Assembly: GCF_014930455.1 (NCBI RefSeq)
Contig: NZ_JAAIYO010000006.1
Location: forward strand, 248,001 to 312,000
DNA: 64,000 nucleotides
Direction of reading: 5' to 3'
Source of the DNA: Corallococcus soli
GTDB taxonomy: Bacteria; Myxococcota; Myxococcia; Myxococcales; Myxococcaceae
The stretch's first letter is position 1. The number at the start of each line of letters is the position of its first letter. Under the pieces are notes generated by a model. The model saw only the letters and a program-made list of their open reading frames with translations, did not search any database and was not told the DNA's origin. The translations under genes were made by a program, and so were the position numbers. Below, piece by piece: positions 16,938 to 25,446 of the stretch.

Positions 16938-17579
16938 GTGGCTCCCATCCTGCTCGCCTTCCTGCTCGGCCTGACCCAAGGTCTGCTCCATGCCCTGGGG
17001 CCGGACCACTGCGCCGCCATGGCCACCCTCGGTACCCTGGGCGGCGGCCGGCGCCGCGTCGCGGTGATGACCGCGCTGCGCTTCGCCCTGGGCCACGCGG
17101 CCATGCTGGGCGGCATCGCCGCCGTCTGCCTCCTGGCGGGCGTGGGCCTGTCGGAGACCTTCGAGCGGTGGGCGGAGGTGTTCGGCGGCGCCGTGCTGGT
17201 GGCGCTGGCCGTCACCGCGCTCCTCTTCCCGCAGAGCCTGGACCACGGGCACCCGCACCTGCCCGGCCATGATCGCAAGCCCCACGAGCATGTGCACACG
17301 GTGAGCACCGCCGCAGGCGCCTTCATGGCCGTCAGCGGCGTGCGCTCGCTGCTCATCGCCCTGCCCCCGCTGCTGGTGGGCGGCAGCATGAGCCTGGCCG
17401 CGTGGACGTACCTGCCGGGCTTCGCGCTGGGCATCCTCATCGGCATGGGCGCCGTGGGCCTGCTCTTCGCCGAGGGGCTGTCCCGCGCCAGCGCGCGCAT
17501 CAACCTGTGGATCCAGCGCGGGGTCGCGGTGGGCTCCGGCGCGCTGGGCCTGTTCTGGATCGGCTCCCGGCTGGTGTAG
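16938..17579 (+). CDS. NicO/RcnA-like nickel-cobalt transporter
   Basis: A 213-residue membrane protein with six predicted helices. The first helix holds H18-ALGP-D23-H24, the HX4DH metal signature of NiCoT/NicO families, and a His-rich loop (DHGHPHLPGHDRKPHEHVH region) follows helix 3. The family moves Ni2+ or Co2+ across the inner membrane, as efflux or uptake. GTG 16938 is the only plausible start before the first helix. It converges on the receiver-domain regulator, with a shared terminator. Direction of transport cannot be told. Confidence 0.85.
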   Translation: MAPILLAFLLGLTQGLLHALGPDHCAAMATLGTLGGGRRRVAVMTALRFALGHAAMLGGIAAVCLLAGVGLSETFERWAEVFGGAVLVALAVTALLFPQSLDHGHPHLPGHDRKPHEHVHTVSTAAGAFMAVSGVRSLLIALPPLLVGGSMSLAAWTYLPGFALGILIGMGAVGLLFAEGLSRASARINLWIQRGVAVGSGALGLFWIGSRLV

Positions 17580-17607
17580 CAGCGCGGGAGGCGCTTCCCG
17601 CGGCTAC
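17576..17607. terminator. Bidirectional terminator hairpin
   Basis: GTAGC (17576-17580) plus CGCGGGA (17583-17589) pair with TCCCGCG (17596-17602) plus GCTAC (17603-17607), with a 2-nt bulge. The hairpin covers the stop codons of both convergent genes. Confidence 0.65.
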
Positions 17608-18923
17608 CGCTTGTCCAGGATGCCCAGCGCCATCATCGACACCAGGAAGCCGTAGACGACGTGCTCCGGGCGGTTGGCGAACGCGAGCAGCTCCGCCACC
17701 ACGCGGTTGCCGTCGATCTTGGGCAGCAGCTCCGCCTCCCAGCGCTCCAGCTCCACCTCGTTGAGGCCATAGGCGGGGGCGACCGCGGGGATGAGCCGGT
17801 CCTCGGGCTGGAGCAGGCGGCGCAGGCGCTCCGGCTTGTAGAGCTTCTTGATGCCCCGGACGATGAGGTTGGCCGGGTGCACGTCCAGCTTGATGGACTC
17901 CGCGGAGGCCTTCTCCTTGAAGCTCATCACGTACGTGCCCTCCTCCCAGGAGAAGAGCGAGTAGATGATGGCCTTCACCTGCTGGCCCACGTAGTACAGC
18001 CGCTCCGTGTCCTTGAGCAGGGCGCGCTCCACCAGCACGTCCCCGGTGCGCCGCTGGCTCAGCGCGGCGACGGCGGACGCGTCCTGGAGCTGCTCGGGTT
18101 TGATCTTCCCCACGCGCACCAGGAACTGCCCGAAGCGGTCCGCCAGCAGGTTGGAGAGCGCGAACACCGGGGTGCCGTTCTCGAAGTAGACGACCTTCTT
18201 CACCTTGCCGCGCTGGATGCCCAGTTCGCCCGTCTCGCGCGACAGGTAGAAGGCGGTGAGCAGCGACGGCAGGTTGTCGCGCAGCTCGCCCCGGCGGCTG
18301 CCCGGCGCGCCCGCGCCCACCGGCAGCGGATCCGGCGGGCGGCCCGGCGTGGGGGCCCGCACCTGGGTGGAGGGCACCTTCTGCATGGGCGTGGCGGTGA
18401 GGTTCGCGCCCCGGATTTCGGCCGTGAGGTTGCCGCCGCCCGTGACCTTGATGCGGCCGGTCAGCTCCATGGCGTCCTGCGGGCCCTCCTCCTCCACGTC
18501 GATGTCCAGCTCCACCTCGAAGGCGTCCTGCATCGAGGCGGCGGGGGCCTTCTTCTCCGCGGGCAGCACCTTGGCCACCGCTTCGAGCAGCTTCTGGGCC
18601 TCGAAGGGTTTCTCGAAGTAGCCGGCGGCCTGGTACTTCTGGCGCGCTTCGGTGGCGTGCTTGCCGCCCTTGAAGACACCCGTGATGAAGAGCAGCGGGA
18701 GCTGGGGGTTGTCCTTCCGGAGCGTGTCCGCCAGGTGGTAGCCCATCATGTCGGGCAGAAGGATGTCCAGGACGGCACACCCGGGCGGCGAGGCGCGCGC
18801 GGCTTCGATGCCCTGCTTGCCACGGCTGGCGCCCACCACCTCATACCCGGCGTCCTCGAAGAGCTGGGTGAGGAGGGAGAGGAGCTCCAGGTTGTCGTCC
18901 ACGACGAGGATTCGAGGCGCCAT
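17604..18923 (-). CDS. Response regulator with receiver and PATAN/DUF4388-type domain
   Basis: A 439-residue protein. Residues 1-122 are a receiver domain: acidic pair D9-D10, phospho-acceptor D53 in LDILLPDMMG, conserved T in LLFITGV and K in GYFEKPF. After an acidic linker, residues about 215-439 form a PATAN/DUF4388-like region (LPSLLTAFYLSRETGELGI, VYFENGTPVFALS, then the winged-helix-like FSWEEGTYVMSF). Such proteins are common in myxobacteria and signal by protein contact rather than DNA binding. No kinase gene is adjacent, so the cognate sensor is unknown. It has no HTH output domain. Confidence 0.85.
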   Translation of the reverse strand: MAPRILVVDDNLELLSLLTQLFEDAGYEVVGASRGKQGIEAARASPPGCAVLDILLPDMMGYHLADTLRKDNPQLPLLFITGVFKGGKHATEARQKYQAAGYFEKPFEAQKLLEAVAKVLPAEKKAPAASMQDAFEVELDIDVEEEGPQDAMELTGRIKVTGGGNLTAEIRGANLTATPMQKVPSTQVRAPTPGRPPDPLPVGAGAPGSRRGELRDNLPSLLTAFYLSRETGELGIQRGKVKKVVYFENGTPVFALSNLLADRFGQFLVRVGKIKPEQLQDASAVAALSQRRTGDVLVERALLKDTERLYYVGQQVKAIIYSLFSWEEGTYVMSFKEKASAESIKLDVHPANLIVRGIKKLYKPERLRRLLQPEDRLIPAVAPAYGLNEVELERWEAELLPKIDGNRVVAELLAFANRPEHVVYGFLVSMMALGILDKR

Positions 18924-19047
18924 CGCGGGGGGACCGTAGCAGATTCGGACGCCCTGTCGGCCAGCGATTCCGGGAAGCCCGGAAGGCCGTCCCCTTCAGC
19001 GGAAAGATGCAAGCGTGCCGCCGGGGCGTTAGGGTGGCGCCCGCCTC

Positions 19048-19380
19048 ATGTCCTCCTTCTTCTCGCGCCTCCGTCCGGCGGGGTTCCTGACCCTGGCCGG
19101 CCTCCTGCTGCTGTCGCCCCTGGCGACCGTCGCCCAGACCCAGACGGATGCCGGCGAAGAAGACCCGGGCGGCGAGGAGGGCGAGGACAGCGTGGGGCGG
19201 GTGCCCACCAACTGCCGCAGCAGCAGCGACTGCGCGCCGCGCTTCAGCTGTGACGAGGGCGGCAAGTGCAAGTACACCGGGATCCGCAAGGCCCAGACCC
19301 AGGGCTGTCTGCTGGGTCCTGAAGCGGCCCTGCTGGTGCTGGGCGCGGCCGCGGTGGCCGGCTCCCGGCGCCGTCGGTAG
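19048..19380 (+). CDS. Small secreted protein with MYXO-CTERM-like sorting tail
   Basis: A 110-residue protein: N-terminal signal peptide (LAGLLLLSPLATVAQ), acidic linker, a Cys cluster (NCRSSSDCAPRFSCDEGGKC, Dickkopf-like C-x-D-C spacing) and a C-terminal tripartite tail: GC, hydrophobic helix (EAALLVLGAAAVAG) and SRRRR. The last part matches the MYXO-CTERM surface-sorting signal, in which the invariant Cys is processed by a myxosortase. It is thus likely displayed on the cell surface. It stands alone, 33 bp before the methyltransferase gene. Confidence 0.8.
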   Translation: MSSFFSRLRPAGFLTLAGLLLLSPLATVAQTQTDAGEEDPGGEEGEDSVGRVPTNCRSSSDCAPRFSCDEGGKCKYTGIRKAQTQGCLLGPEAALLVLGAAAVAGSRRRR

Positions 19381-19413
19381 GTAGCAGCCCCCTCACCCAA
19401 GGAGCGACGCGCG

Positions 19414-20454
19414 ATGCGGCTGGGCCTCAAGGCGGACAACCTCCTGGAGCGGGTGGCGGACTTCCTCAACCTGGCGCCCCAGCCCCTGGCGCACGCCTTC
19501 TTCGGGATGATGGCGTCGCGCACGCTGATGGCCGGCGCGCGCCTGGGCGTCTACGCGGCGCTGGCGGACGGCGCGGCGACCGCCGAGGCGCTGGCGGCCC
19601 GGCTCAAGACGAGCACCGAGGGCATGCGCGCGCTGCTGGAGGCGCTCATCGCCTGCGAGGTGGTGGAGCTGCAGCGAGGCCGCTTCCGGCTGGCCCCCAG
19701 GGCCCGGCGCTGGCTGGACCCGCGCTCGCCGCAGGCCATCACCGCGTTCCTGGAGTTCAACTACGCGCAGTGGGACTGGTGGGGGCAGCTGGAGAACGCG
19801 GTGAAGAGCGGGCAGTCGGTGGACATCCACCAGTTCGCTCCGGACGACCCGCGCTGGCGCGACTACATCCAGGCCATGTACCAGCTGGCGCGGCTGGCCT
19901 CGCCGGAGGTGGCGGGGGCCATCCCCCTGCCCCGGGGCGCCAAGCAGCTGCTGGACCTGGGCGGCGCGCATGGCTGGTACGCGGCGGAGCTGTGCCGGGT
20001 GCACCGGGGCCTGAAGGCCACGGTGGTGGACCTGGAGGGCAGCGTGCGCGTGGGGCGGGAGATCATCGCCCAGGCGGGGCTGTCGCACCGGGTGACGCAC
20101 CGGGAAGGCGACGTGCTGCACGCGGACCTGGGCGGGCCGTATGACGGCGTGCTGCTGTTCCAGGTGATGCACCACCTGACGCCCGCGCAGAACGTGGCGC
20201 TCCTGCGGCGCGTGCGCGGGGCCATGGCGTCCAAGGGGACGCTCGCGGTGCTGGAGTACCTGCGCGAGGAGCGCGACACGCAGGGCACGTCCGCGCCGCT
20301 CATCGGGCTGCACTACTTCCTCACGTCGGGGGCGGCGGCGTACACGCCCGCGGAGGTGGAGGGGTTCCTGGACGACGCGGGCTTCCGCGTGCAGAGCACC
20401 CGGCCCATCCGCCACCTGCCCTTGCAGACGTTGATCATCGCGCAGCCGGAGTAG
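19414..20454 (+). CDS. SAM-dependent O-methyltransferase-like protein
   Basis: A 346-residue class I methyltransferase of the plant-type O-methyltransferase layout. Residues 30-105 form a winged-helix dimerisation domain (SRTLMAGARLGVYAALADG, TSTEGMRALLEAL). The SAM motif is LLDLGGAHGWYAAEL near residue 185, followed by acidic VVDLEG, and GVLLFQVMHHL near 250. AAGGAG lies 8 bp before the ATG at 19414. Substrate is unknown; such enzymes methylate small phenols or polyketides, or act as relatives without activity. It has no obvious biosynthetic partner in the adjacent genes. Confidence 0.85.
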   Translation: MRLGLKADNLLERVADFLNLAPQPLAHAFFGMMASRTLMAGARLGVYAALADGAATAEALAARLKTSTEGMRALLEALIACEVVELQRGRFRLAPRARRWLDPRSPQAITAFLEFNYAQWDWWGQLENAVKSGQSVDIHQFAPDDPRWRDYIQAMYQLARLASPEVAGAIPLPRGAKQLLDLGGAHGWYAAELCRVHRGLKATVVDLEGSVRVGREIIAQAGLSHRVTHREGDVLHADLGGPYDGVLLFQVMHHLTPAQNVALLRRVRGAMASKGTLAVLEYLREERDTQGTSAPLIGLHYFLTSGAAAYTPAEVEGFLDDAGFRVQSTRPIRHLPLQTLIIAQPE

Positions 20455-20505
20455 CGGCCCGGCCGCTCGCTTGTCAGACGGCGCTGCTATCTCCACACTC
20501 CAGGC

Positions 20506-21084
20506 ATGGCCTATGGCGCGAAGACGCTCGAGGGTCCCGCGACCCTCGCTGACATCGAGGCCCTGCCCGAGGGCGTGGTGGGCGAGATCATCGACGGAAC
20601 GTTGTACACGCATGCGAGGCCCCGGGCCGAACATGGCTACTTCGGATTGAGGCTCTTCCGAGAGCTGGACGAGTCCTTCCAACTGGGCGGGGAACAACCC
20701 GGCGGCTGGTGGATCATGGCCGAGCCGGGCATCCGGGTGGGCGGCTCCCCGGAGTTCAGCCCGGACCTCGCGGGCTGGCGGCGCGAACGGGTTCCAGCGC
20801 TGCCCCAGGGGCAATGGACCGACGTGCCCGACTGGGCGTGTGAAATCCTCTCTCCCTCCACGCGCGGCTACGACCAGCGCATCAAACGGCCGTTCTACGC
20901 ACGCATCGGCATCCGGCACCTGTGGTTCGTGGACCTGGAGGTGCGCACGCTCACCGTGAGCGAGCTGCGGGAGGGGCGCTGGATGGAGATGGGCGTCTAC
21001 GCCGAGGAGGATGACCTCATCCGGGCGCCCCCGTTCGACGAGCGGGACCTGCGCCTGGGCTGGCTCTGGAAGTCCATCCGCTAG
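20506..21084 (+). CDS. Uma2-family (DUF820) nuclease-fold protein
   Basis: A 192-residue protein with the Uma2 pattern: VGEIIDGTLY near residue 25, FSPDLAGWR near 86, a catalytic-type CEILSPSTRGYDQRIKRPFYARIGI block near 114 and LWFVDLE near 143. This is a PD-(D/E)XK restriction-endonuclease fold (D in PDLA, E in CEIL). Biological role is unsettled across the family; many copies occur per genome in myxobacteria and cyanobacteria. It ends 3 bp before the end of the convergent TPR gene. Confidence 0.9.
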   Translation: MAYGAKTLEGPATLADIEALPEGVVGEIIDGTLYTHARPRAEHGYFGLRLFRELDESFQLGGEQPGGWWIMAEPGIRVGGSPEFSPDLAGWRRERVPALPQGQWTDVPDWACEILSPSTRGYDQRIKRPFYARIGIRHLWFVDLEVRTLTVSELREGRWMEMGVYAEEDDLIRAPPFDERDLRLGWLWKSIR

Positions 21085-21087
21085 GGT

Positions 21088-22008
21088 TCACGTCCGCCGC
21101 TTCGCCTTCTGACGGGCGGCCAGCTCGCGCTCCTCCTCGAGCTGCCGCTCAAAGACCTCCCGCTGGAACTGCGCGAAGTCCACCATGGGCCGCTGCCTCG
21201 GGTAGGGGTGGGGGCCGGCGTGTTCGAGGACGGCGTTCAGCGCGGAGAGCGCCTCCGGAACCAGCTCCTGCTTGATGAGCACCAGGGCCCGTCCCAGGAG
21301 CGCCGCGGACACCACGGACCGCATCCGGGGATCCGGATCCTCGCAGTAGCGCACGTCCACCGTGTCGAAGCATTCAAGGGCCTCTTCCCAGTGTCCCAGC
21401 CCCTGGAGGGCATGGGCCCGCTGGAGGAGCGCCCCCGACGCCATGTCGACCTTGAGGGGCTCCGGGTCCCCGTCACACGCCTCCAGCAGGGCTTCGCTCA
21501 GGCGCAGCGCTTCCTCGTGCTCCTCCAGTTGGTTGTACACGTTCGGCAGCAGCAACCGGGCCACTCCCACCGCGTTGCGCAGGCCCCCGGGCGGAGGCTC
21601 CGACGAGCCGAAGCGGCGCAGCACCTCCCCCACGCACTGGAGGGCCTGCTGGGGTCTGTCCTGCTCCATCAGGAGACTGGTCCGGTACACCATGGCCCAG
21701 GCCACGCCCTCCCACAGCGCGGGCTTGCGCGGGCTCCAGAAGCGGCGCTCCACCTCGTCGAAGTGGATGAGCGCCTCCACCGCCTTGCCCTCTTCCGAGA
21801 GCGCCGCGCCCCGGTGTCCCAGTGCTCGCGCCACCTGGAGCTGGAGCGCGGGCACCCGCGACGCCGTGTGGCGCCGGTACACCGTGTCACAGAGCGGAAT
21901 CACCTCCAGGACCTGCCCCGCGCGGATGAGCAGGCGCGCCCGGTCCATCAACGCCTTCGCCTCCTCCTCCGGTGAGACAGGGGGCGTGGCGCCGTCAGCG
22001 TCCGGCAT
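21088..22008 (-). CDS. Tetratricopeptide-repeat protein
   Basis: A 306-residue all-helical protein with repeated 34-42-residue helix pairs (LMDRARLLIRAGQVLEVIPLCDTVYRR, GKAVEALIHFDEVERRF, HEEALRLSEALLEACDG, HWEEALECFDTVDVRY, PEALSALNAVLEHAG). These are TPR-like and serve protein contacts. It has no signal peptide and ends in a basic QKAKRRT tail. ATG 22008 overlaps the end of the metallo-beta-lactamase gene by 14 bp, so it is the last gene of a coupled three-gene set. Confidence 0.8.
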   Translation of the reverse strand: MPDADGATPPVSPEEEAKALMDRARLLIRAGQVLEVIPLCDTVYRRHTASRVPALQLQVARALGHRGAALSEEGKAVEALIHFDEVERRFWSPRKPALWEGVAWAMVYRTSLLMEQDRPQQALQCVGEVLRRFGSSEPPPGGLRNAVGVARLLLPNVYNQLEEHEEALRLSEALLEACDGDPEPLKVDMASGALLQRAHALQGLGHWEEALECFDTVDVRYCEDPDPRMRSVVSAALLGRALVLIKQELVPEALSALNAVLEHAGPHPYPRQRPMVDFAQFQREVFERQLEEERELAARQKAKRRT

Positions 22009-23080
22009 CAGCCCGCCCCGCGTCCCCGGGCGCCAGCGGCGGCACGTCCCGGCCCTCGCCGAAGCCAAGCGCCCAGAAGCGCGGCCGCACCTGCTCCTTC
22101 AACAGCAGCCGCAGGAGCAGGTACTTCGCCTCGTCCTGGCCGTCGAAGGCCATGGGGAAGGTGCCGTAGTGCATCGCCACCGACGTGGCCGAGCGCAGCA
22201 CGCGGTGCGCCTCCAGCGCCTGCTCCGGGCCCATGTGCACCGGGTGGATGATGCGCGGACGGAATGCCCCGATGGGCAGCACCGACAGGCGCATGGGCCC
22301 GAAGCGCTCCGTGATGCGCTGGAAGTGCGGCCCCAGGCCGGTGTCCCCCGCGAAGAGCACCGGGCCGCCGGAGGTCTCCAGCACGTAGCCCGCCCACAGC
22401 GTCTCCTCCTGGTCTGTCAGCCCCCGGTTCGAGCGGTGCTGCGCGGGCACCGCCGTGACCTTCAGGCCCGGCGGCCCGCCCTGCGCGGACTGCCACCAGT
22501 CCAGCTCCTCGACGTGCTGGAAGCCCTCGGCCTTCAAGAGCTCCCGGTTGCCCAGGCCCACGAGGAACCGCGGGTGGTGCGCGGCCTCCAGCATGCGCAG
22601 CGTGGGCAGGTCCATGTGGTCGTAGTGGTTGTGGCTCACCACCACGACGTCGATGGGCGGCAGGTCCTCGAAGCGGATGCCGGGGGGCCGCACGCGCTGG
22701 GGGCCCACGAAGGACACGGGGCTGGCCCGGTCCGAATAGATGGGGTCCGTCAGCACGTTCACCCCGTCCGCCTGGAGCAGCACCGTGGCGTGGTTGATGA
22801 ACGTCACGCGCAGCTGGCCCGGGCCCACGCGGGTGGGGGGCTTCGGCCCGAAGGGCAGCGCCTCGTACGGGCGCCACGCGCCGCGCTCCTCCTTCAGCGC
22901 GGCCCCGATGAGCTTCAGGGCGGGCAGCTTCGGGGCGTCGCCCAGGTTGCGGAACGTCTCGCCGTCGAAGTGGTCGGTCGCCGGGCCCCGGTGCACGGTG
23001 CCGGCGAAACAGCCCGTCCACAGCGACAGGGCCAGCACGGGCCACAGCCGGGTCACTTGATGACGATGGTCCAGTCGCAT
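21995..23080 (-). CDS. NAPE-PLD/UlaG-like metallo-beta-lactamase-fold hydrolase, lipoprotein
   Basis: A 361-residue protein with an N-terminal signal ending LSLWTGC. The metal site is SHNHYDHMD (HxHxDH), with FAGDTGLGPHF and GAFRP, ending in HYGTFPMAFDG. The fold matches the NAPE-PLD/RomA group, whose members hydrolyse phosphodiester or lactone substrates. The N-terminal lipobox suggests periplasmic or outer-membrane attachment. It overlaps the preceding lipoprotein gene by 28 bp and the TPR gene by 14 bp. The substrate is not evident. Confidence 0.87.
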   Translation of the reverse strand: MRLDHRHQVTRLWPVLALSLWTGCFAGTVHRGPATDHFDGETFRNLGDAPKLPALKLIGAALKEERGAWRPYEALPFGPKPPTRVGPGQLRVTFINHATVLLQADGVNVLTDPIYSDRASPVSFVGPQRVRPPGIRFEDLPPIDVVVVSHNHYDHMDLPTLRMLEAAHHPRFLVGLGNRELLKAEGFQHVEELDWWQSAQGGPPGLKVTAVPAQHRSNRGLTDQEETLWAGYVLETSGGPVLFAGDTGLGPHFQRITERFGPMRLSVLPIGAFRPRIIHPVHMGPEQALEAHRVLRSATSVAMHYGTFPMAFDGQDEAKYLLLRLLLKEQVRPRFWALGFGEGRDVPPLAPGDAGRADAGR

Positions 23081-23637
23081 TCGAAGGGCTCTCCGTCGAG
23101 GGATGGCAACACGTAGCGCGAGGCCTGGATGCTGGCGAGCGCCTGCGCCAGCAGCTCCGGGGGCAGCGTCGCTTCGCGCACTTCACACTGTTGGGGCACG
23201 CCGCCCCGCACCAGCCGGCACGTCACGCGGACGTGGTGCTTGCGCCCCTCGCGCCAGCGCTGGAAGGCCTCCTGGAACACCGGGTCGTCCGGTGGGCCGC
23301 CGCGCACGCGCCGGGGCTCCTTCACGTGCTGGGACAGCCAGGAGCAGGCGTCCTTCACCTGTCCGTCGCAGGCCTTGCCCATCAGGGACAGCGCGCGCAG
23401 GCGCTCCGGGCCCCGCGCGTCCGTGGCCAGGAGCGTGAGGGCCTGGTCGAAGCAGTCCTTCGCCGTGCGCACCGTGCAGGCGTCGGTGGTCACCGGGGGC
23501 GTGCCCGCGGCGAAGGCCCCGACGGGCGCGGGGCGCATCAGGTCCTCCGCCACGCGCGCCGGGTCGCTCTTGCGCGGGCCGCACGCGGACGCGGCGCACA
23601 GCAGGGCCAGCAGGGGGAGGGACGGACGCCAGGACAT
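23053..23637 (-). CDS. Lipoprotein with TonB-C-like domain
   Basis: A 194-residue protein. ATG 23637 begins a signal peptide ending CAASAC. Four further Cys (residues about 55-95) suggest disulfides in the periplasm. The C-terminal 60 residues (VRVTCRLVRGGVPQQCEV ... RYVLPSLDGEPFECDWTIVIK, split) have the beta-alpha-beta look of TonB C-terminal or AgmX/PglI-type domains. It heads the three-gene overlapping set with the hydrolase and TPR protein, hinting at a shared envelope function. Exact role unknown. Confidence 0.7.
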   Translation of the reverse strand: MSWRPSLPLLALLCAASACGPRKSDPARVAEDLMRPAPVGAFAAGTPPVTTDACTVRTAKDCFDQALTLLATDARGPERLRALSLMGKACDGQVKDACSWLSQHVKEPRRVRGGPPDDPVFQEAFQRWREGRKHHVRVTCRLVRGGVPQQCEVREATLPPELLAQALASIQASRYVLPSLDGEPFECDWTIVIK

Positions 23638-23734
23638 GGCGCCATCGTAGACGGCCCGGGCCGGGGAAGGGTCGGCCCCTGGGCTGAATCTCCACGCGGG
23701 GCCGTGGAGTGAATGTGTCCGGAGGATGTCGGCT

Positions 23735-25225
23735 TCAGCGCCCGCGCAGGGCCTCCAGCCCACGGGCCAGCGTCCGTGTCCCCGCGCGGAGGGCGTCCGG
23801 GCGTACGCCGCCGAAACCGAGGACGAGGCCGGCCTCACGACTCCGCCCGAGGAAATAGTCGGACAGGGCAGCCACCTCCACGCCCCGCCGGGCCGCTTCC
23901 TCGCGGACGCGCAGGTCGGACAGGGGCGCCGCGAGCGACGCGGACACCTGCATGCCGGTGTCACAGGGCCGGGGCGTCAGGGCTCCAGCGCAGTCGGCGC
24001 GCAGCGCATCCAGCAGTGCTTCGCCGCGCTCCCGGTAGGCCACCCGCATCCGGCGCAGGTGGCGCGCGAAGTGACCTTCCGCGAGGAACACCGCCAGGGC
24101 CGCCTGCTCCAGCGATGAGGCGGGCGCGGGGGCGGAGGCACGGGCCGAGGCGAAGGCGTCCACCAGGGACGGCGGCGCGACGAAGAAGCCCAGGCGCAGG
24201 CCGGGGAACATCGACTTGCTGAAGGTGCCCACGTAGACGACGCAGCCGGTCTCATCCAGCCCCTGGAGCGCGGTGAGGGGACGGCCCCGGTGACGGAACT
24301 CACTGTCGTAGTCGTCCTCGATGATCACGGCCCGCGTGCGTGCCGCCCAGCGCAGCAGCGCCATCCGTCGCGCCAGGCTCAGCGTGGCGCCCAGCGGATA
24401 CTGGTGCGAGGGCGCCACCACCGCGACGCGGGCCCGGGGCGCCCGAGCCATGCCAGCGCCCACGTCCAGCCCTTCCGAATCCACGGGCACGGGAACCGTC
24501 CGGCCACCCGCGGCGAGCACCGCGCGACGGACACCGGGGTAGCCCGGGTCTTCCACCCAGACCGCGTCTCCCGGGTCGAGCGCGAGCCGGAGGACCTCAT
24601 CGAACGCCTGCTGCGTCCCTGCGGTCACGAAGATCTGTTCGGCCACACACCGCACCCCGCGCGACGCGGACACATGGACAGCGATGGCTTCGCGAAGGGG
24701 TGCATGGCCCAGGGGGTCACCCCCATCGAGCAGCCCGGTGCTCGCGCGCGCATGGACGCGCGTCACCGTGCGACCCCACAGCGCGGTCGGAAACAGGTCG
24801 AGCGCGGGGACGCCGGGGCGGAAGGCGCGGGGCGCCGCGCCCAACCGGGGCGCCCCCACCGGTGAAGACTTCCGGATCCGGGCCGAGGCGGCGAGCCGGG
24901 GACCTCGGGACGCACGGAGAGGGGCGCTCCGGGGCCGGTCCTCGGGGGCGATGGGCAGCTCGGGAGCGACGCGGGTGGAGGCGCCAGCGCGGGCCACGAC
25001 GTAGCCCTCGGCGGCGAGCGCATCCAGCGCCTGGAGGACCGTGCTGCGGGCCACCTCCAGCTCCGCGGCGAGCTGGCGGGATGAAGGGATCCGCCATCCC
25101 GGCGCCAGCGCTCCGGAGAGGATGCGCGCGCGGACACCCTCGAAGATCTGCTCGTGGAGCGGCGTGGACGTTCGCGGGTCCAGGCGGAGAAGCAGGGAGG
25201 TGACGGCGCCGGGAGGGGTCTTCAA
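23735..25225 (-). CDS. MocR/PdxR-family regulator (GntR HTH fused to PLP aminotransferase fold)
   Basis: A 496-residue protein. Residues 15-85 are a GntR winged helix (STPLHEQIFEGVRARILSG, LAPGWRIPSSRQLAAEL, STVLQALDALAAEGYV). Residues about 120-490 are a class I aminotransferase fold: TAGTQQAFDEVLRLAL, VEDPGYPGVRR, IEDDYDSEFR and GTFSKSMFPGLRLGF with the PLP lysine in SKS. Such regulators bind PLP or amino-acid aldimines and often control a divergent gene. The start is TTG 25225; no ATG/GTG fits the HTH. The upstream palindrome abuts this start, consistent with autoregulation. Confidence 0.9.
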   Translation of the reverse strand: MKTPPGAVTSLLLRLDPRTSTPLHEQIFEGVRARILSGALAPGWRIPSSRQLAAELEVARSTVLQALDALAAEGYVVARAGASTRVAPELPIAPEDRPRSAPLRASRGPRLAASARIRKSSPVGAPRLGAAPRAFRPGVPALDLFPTALWGRTVTRVHARASTGLLDGGDPLGHAPLREAIAVHVSASRGVRCVAEQIFVTAGTQQAFDEVLRLALDPGDAVWVEDPGYPGVRRAVLAAGGRTVPVPVDSEGLDVGAGMARAPRARVAVVAPSHQYPLGATLSLARRMALLRWAARTRAVIIEDDYDSEFRHRGRPLTALQGLDETGCVVYVGTFSKSMFPGLRLGFFVAPPSLVDAFASARASAPAPASSLEQAALAVFLAEGHFARHLRRMRVAYRERGEALLDALRADCAGALTPRPCDTGMQVSASLAAPLSDLRVREEAARRGVEVAALSDYFLGRSREAGLVLGFGGVRPDALRAGTRTLARGLEALRGR

Positions 25226-25271
25226 CTGGTAGGGCCGATTCGCTCGAAAGTGGTCTTCATGACCCTACCAG
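25226..25271. promoter_or_regulatory. Palindromic operator and 12-codon leader ORF upstream of the MocR gene
   Basis: A perfect 9-bp inverted repeat, CTGGTAGGG (25226-25234) and CCCTACCAG (25263-25271), has 28 bp between arms and abuts the TTG start of the MocR gene. A short minus-strand ORF (ATG at 25260, encoding MKTTFERIGPTS, stop TGA overlapping the TTG start) lies between the arms. MocR proteins typically bind repeated half-sites near divergent starts. Confidence 0.6.
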
Positions 25272-25446
25272 CTTGCTGACAAGGATGGCTCCCGCACCCG
25301 AACTCCGGAAGCCCCCATGTCGTCCGCTCCTACCGCCTTCTGCACGGTCTGCATCCGGCGCTGAGCAGGCCACTCGAACATCTGACGTTGGCGCCCACCC
25401 TCCGTTCCCGGTTGCGCGGATCCGCTTCCCGAAAAGGACTCCCACC

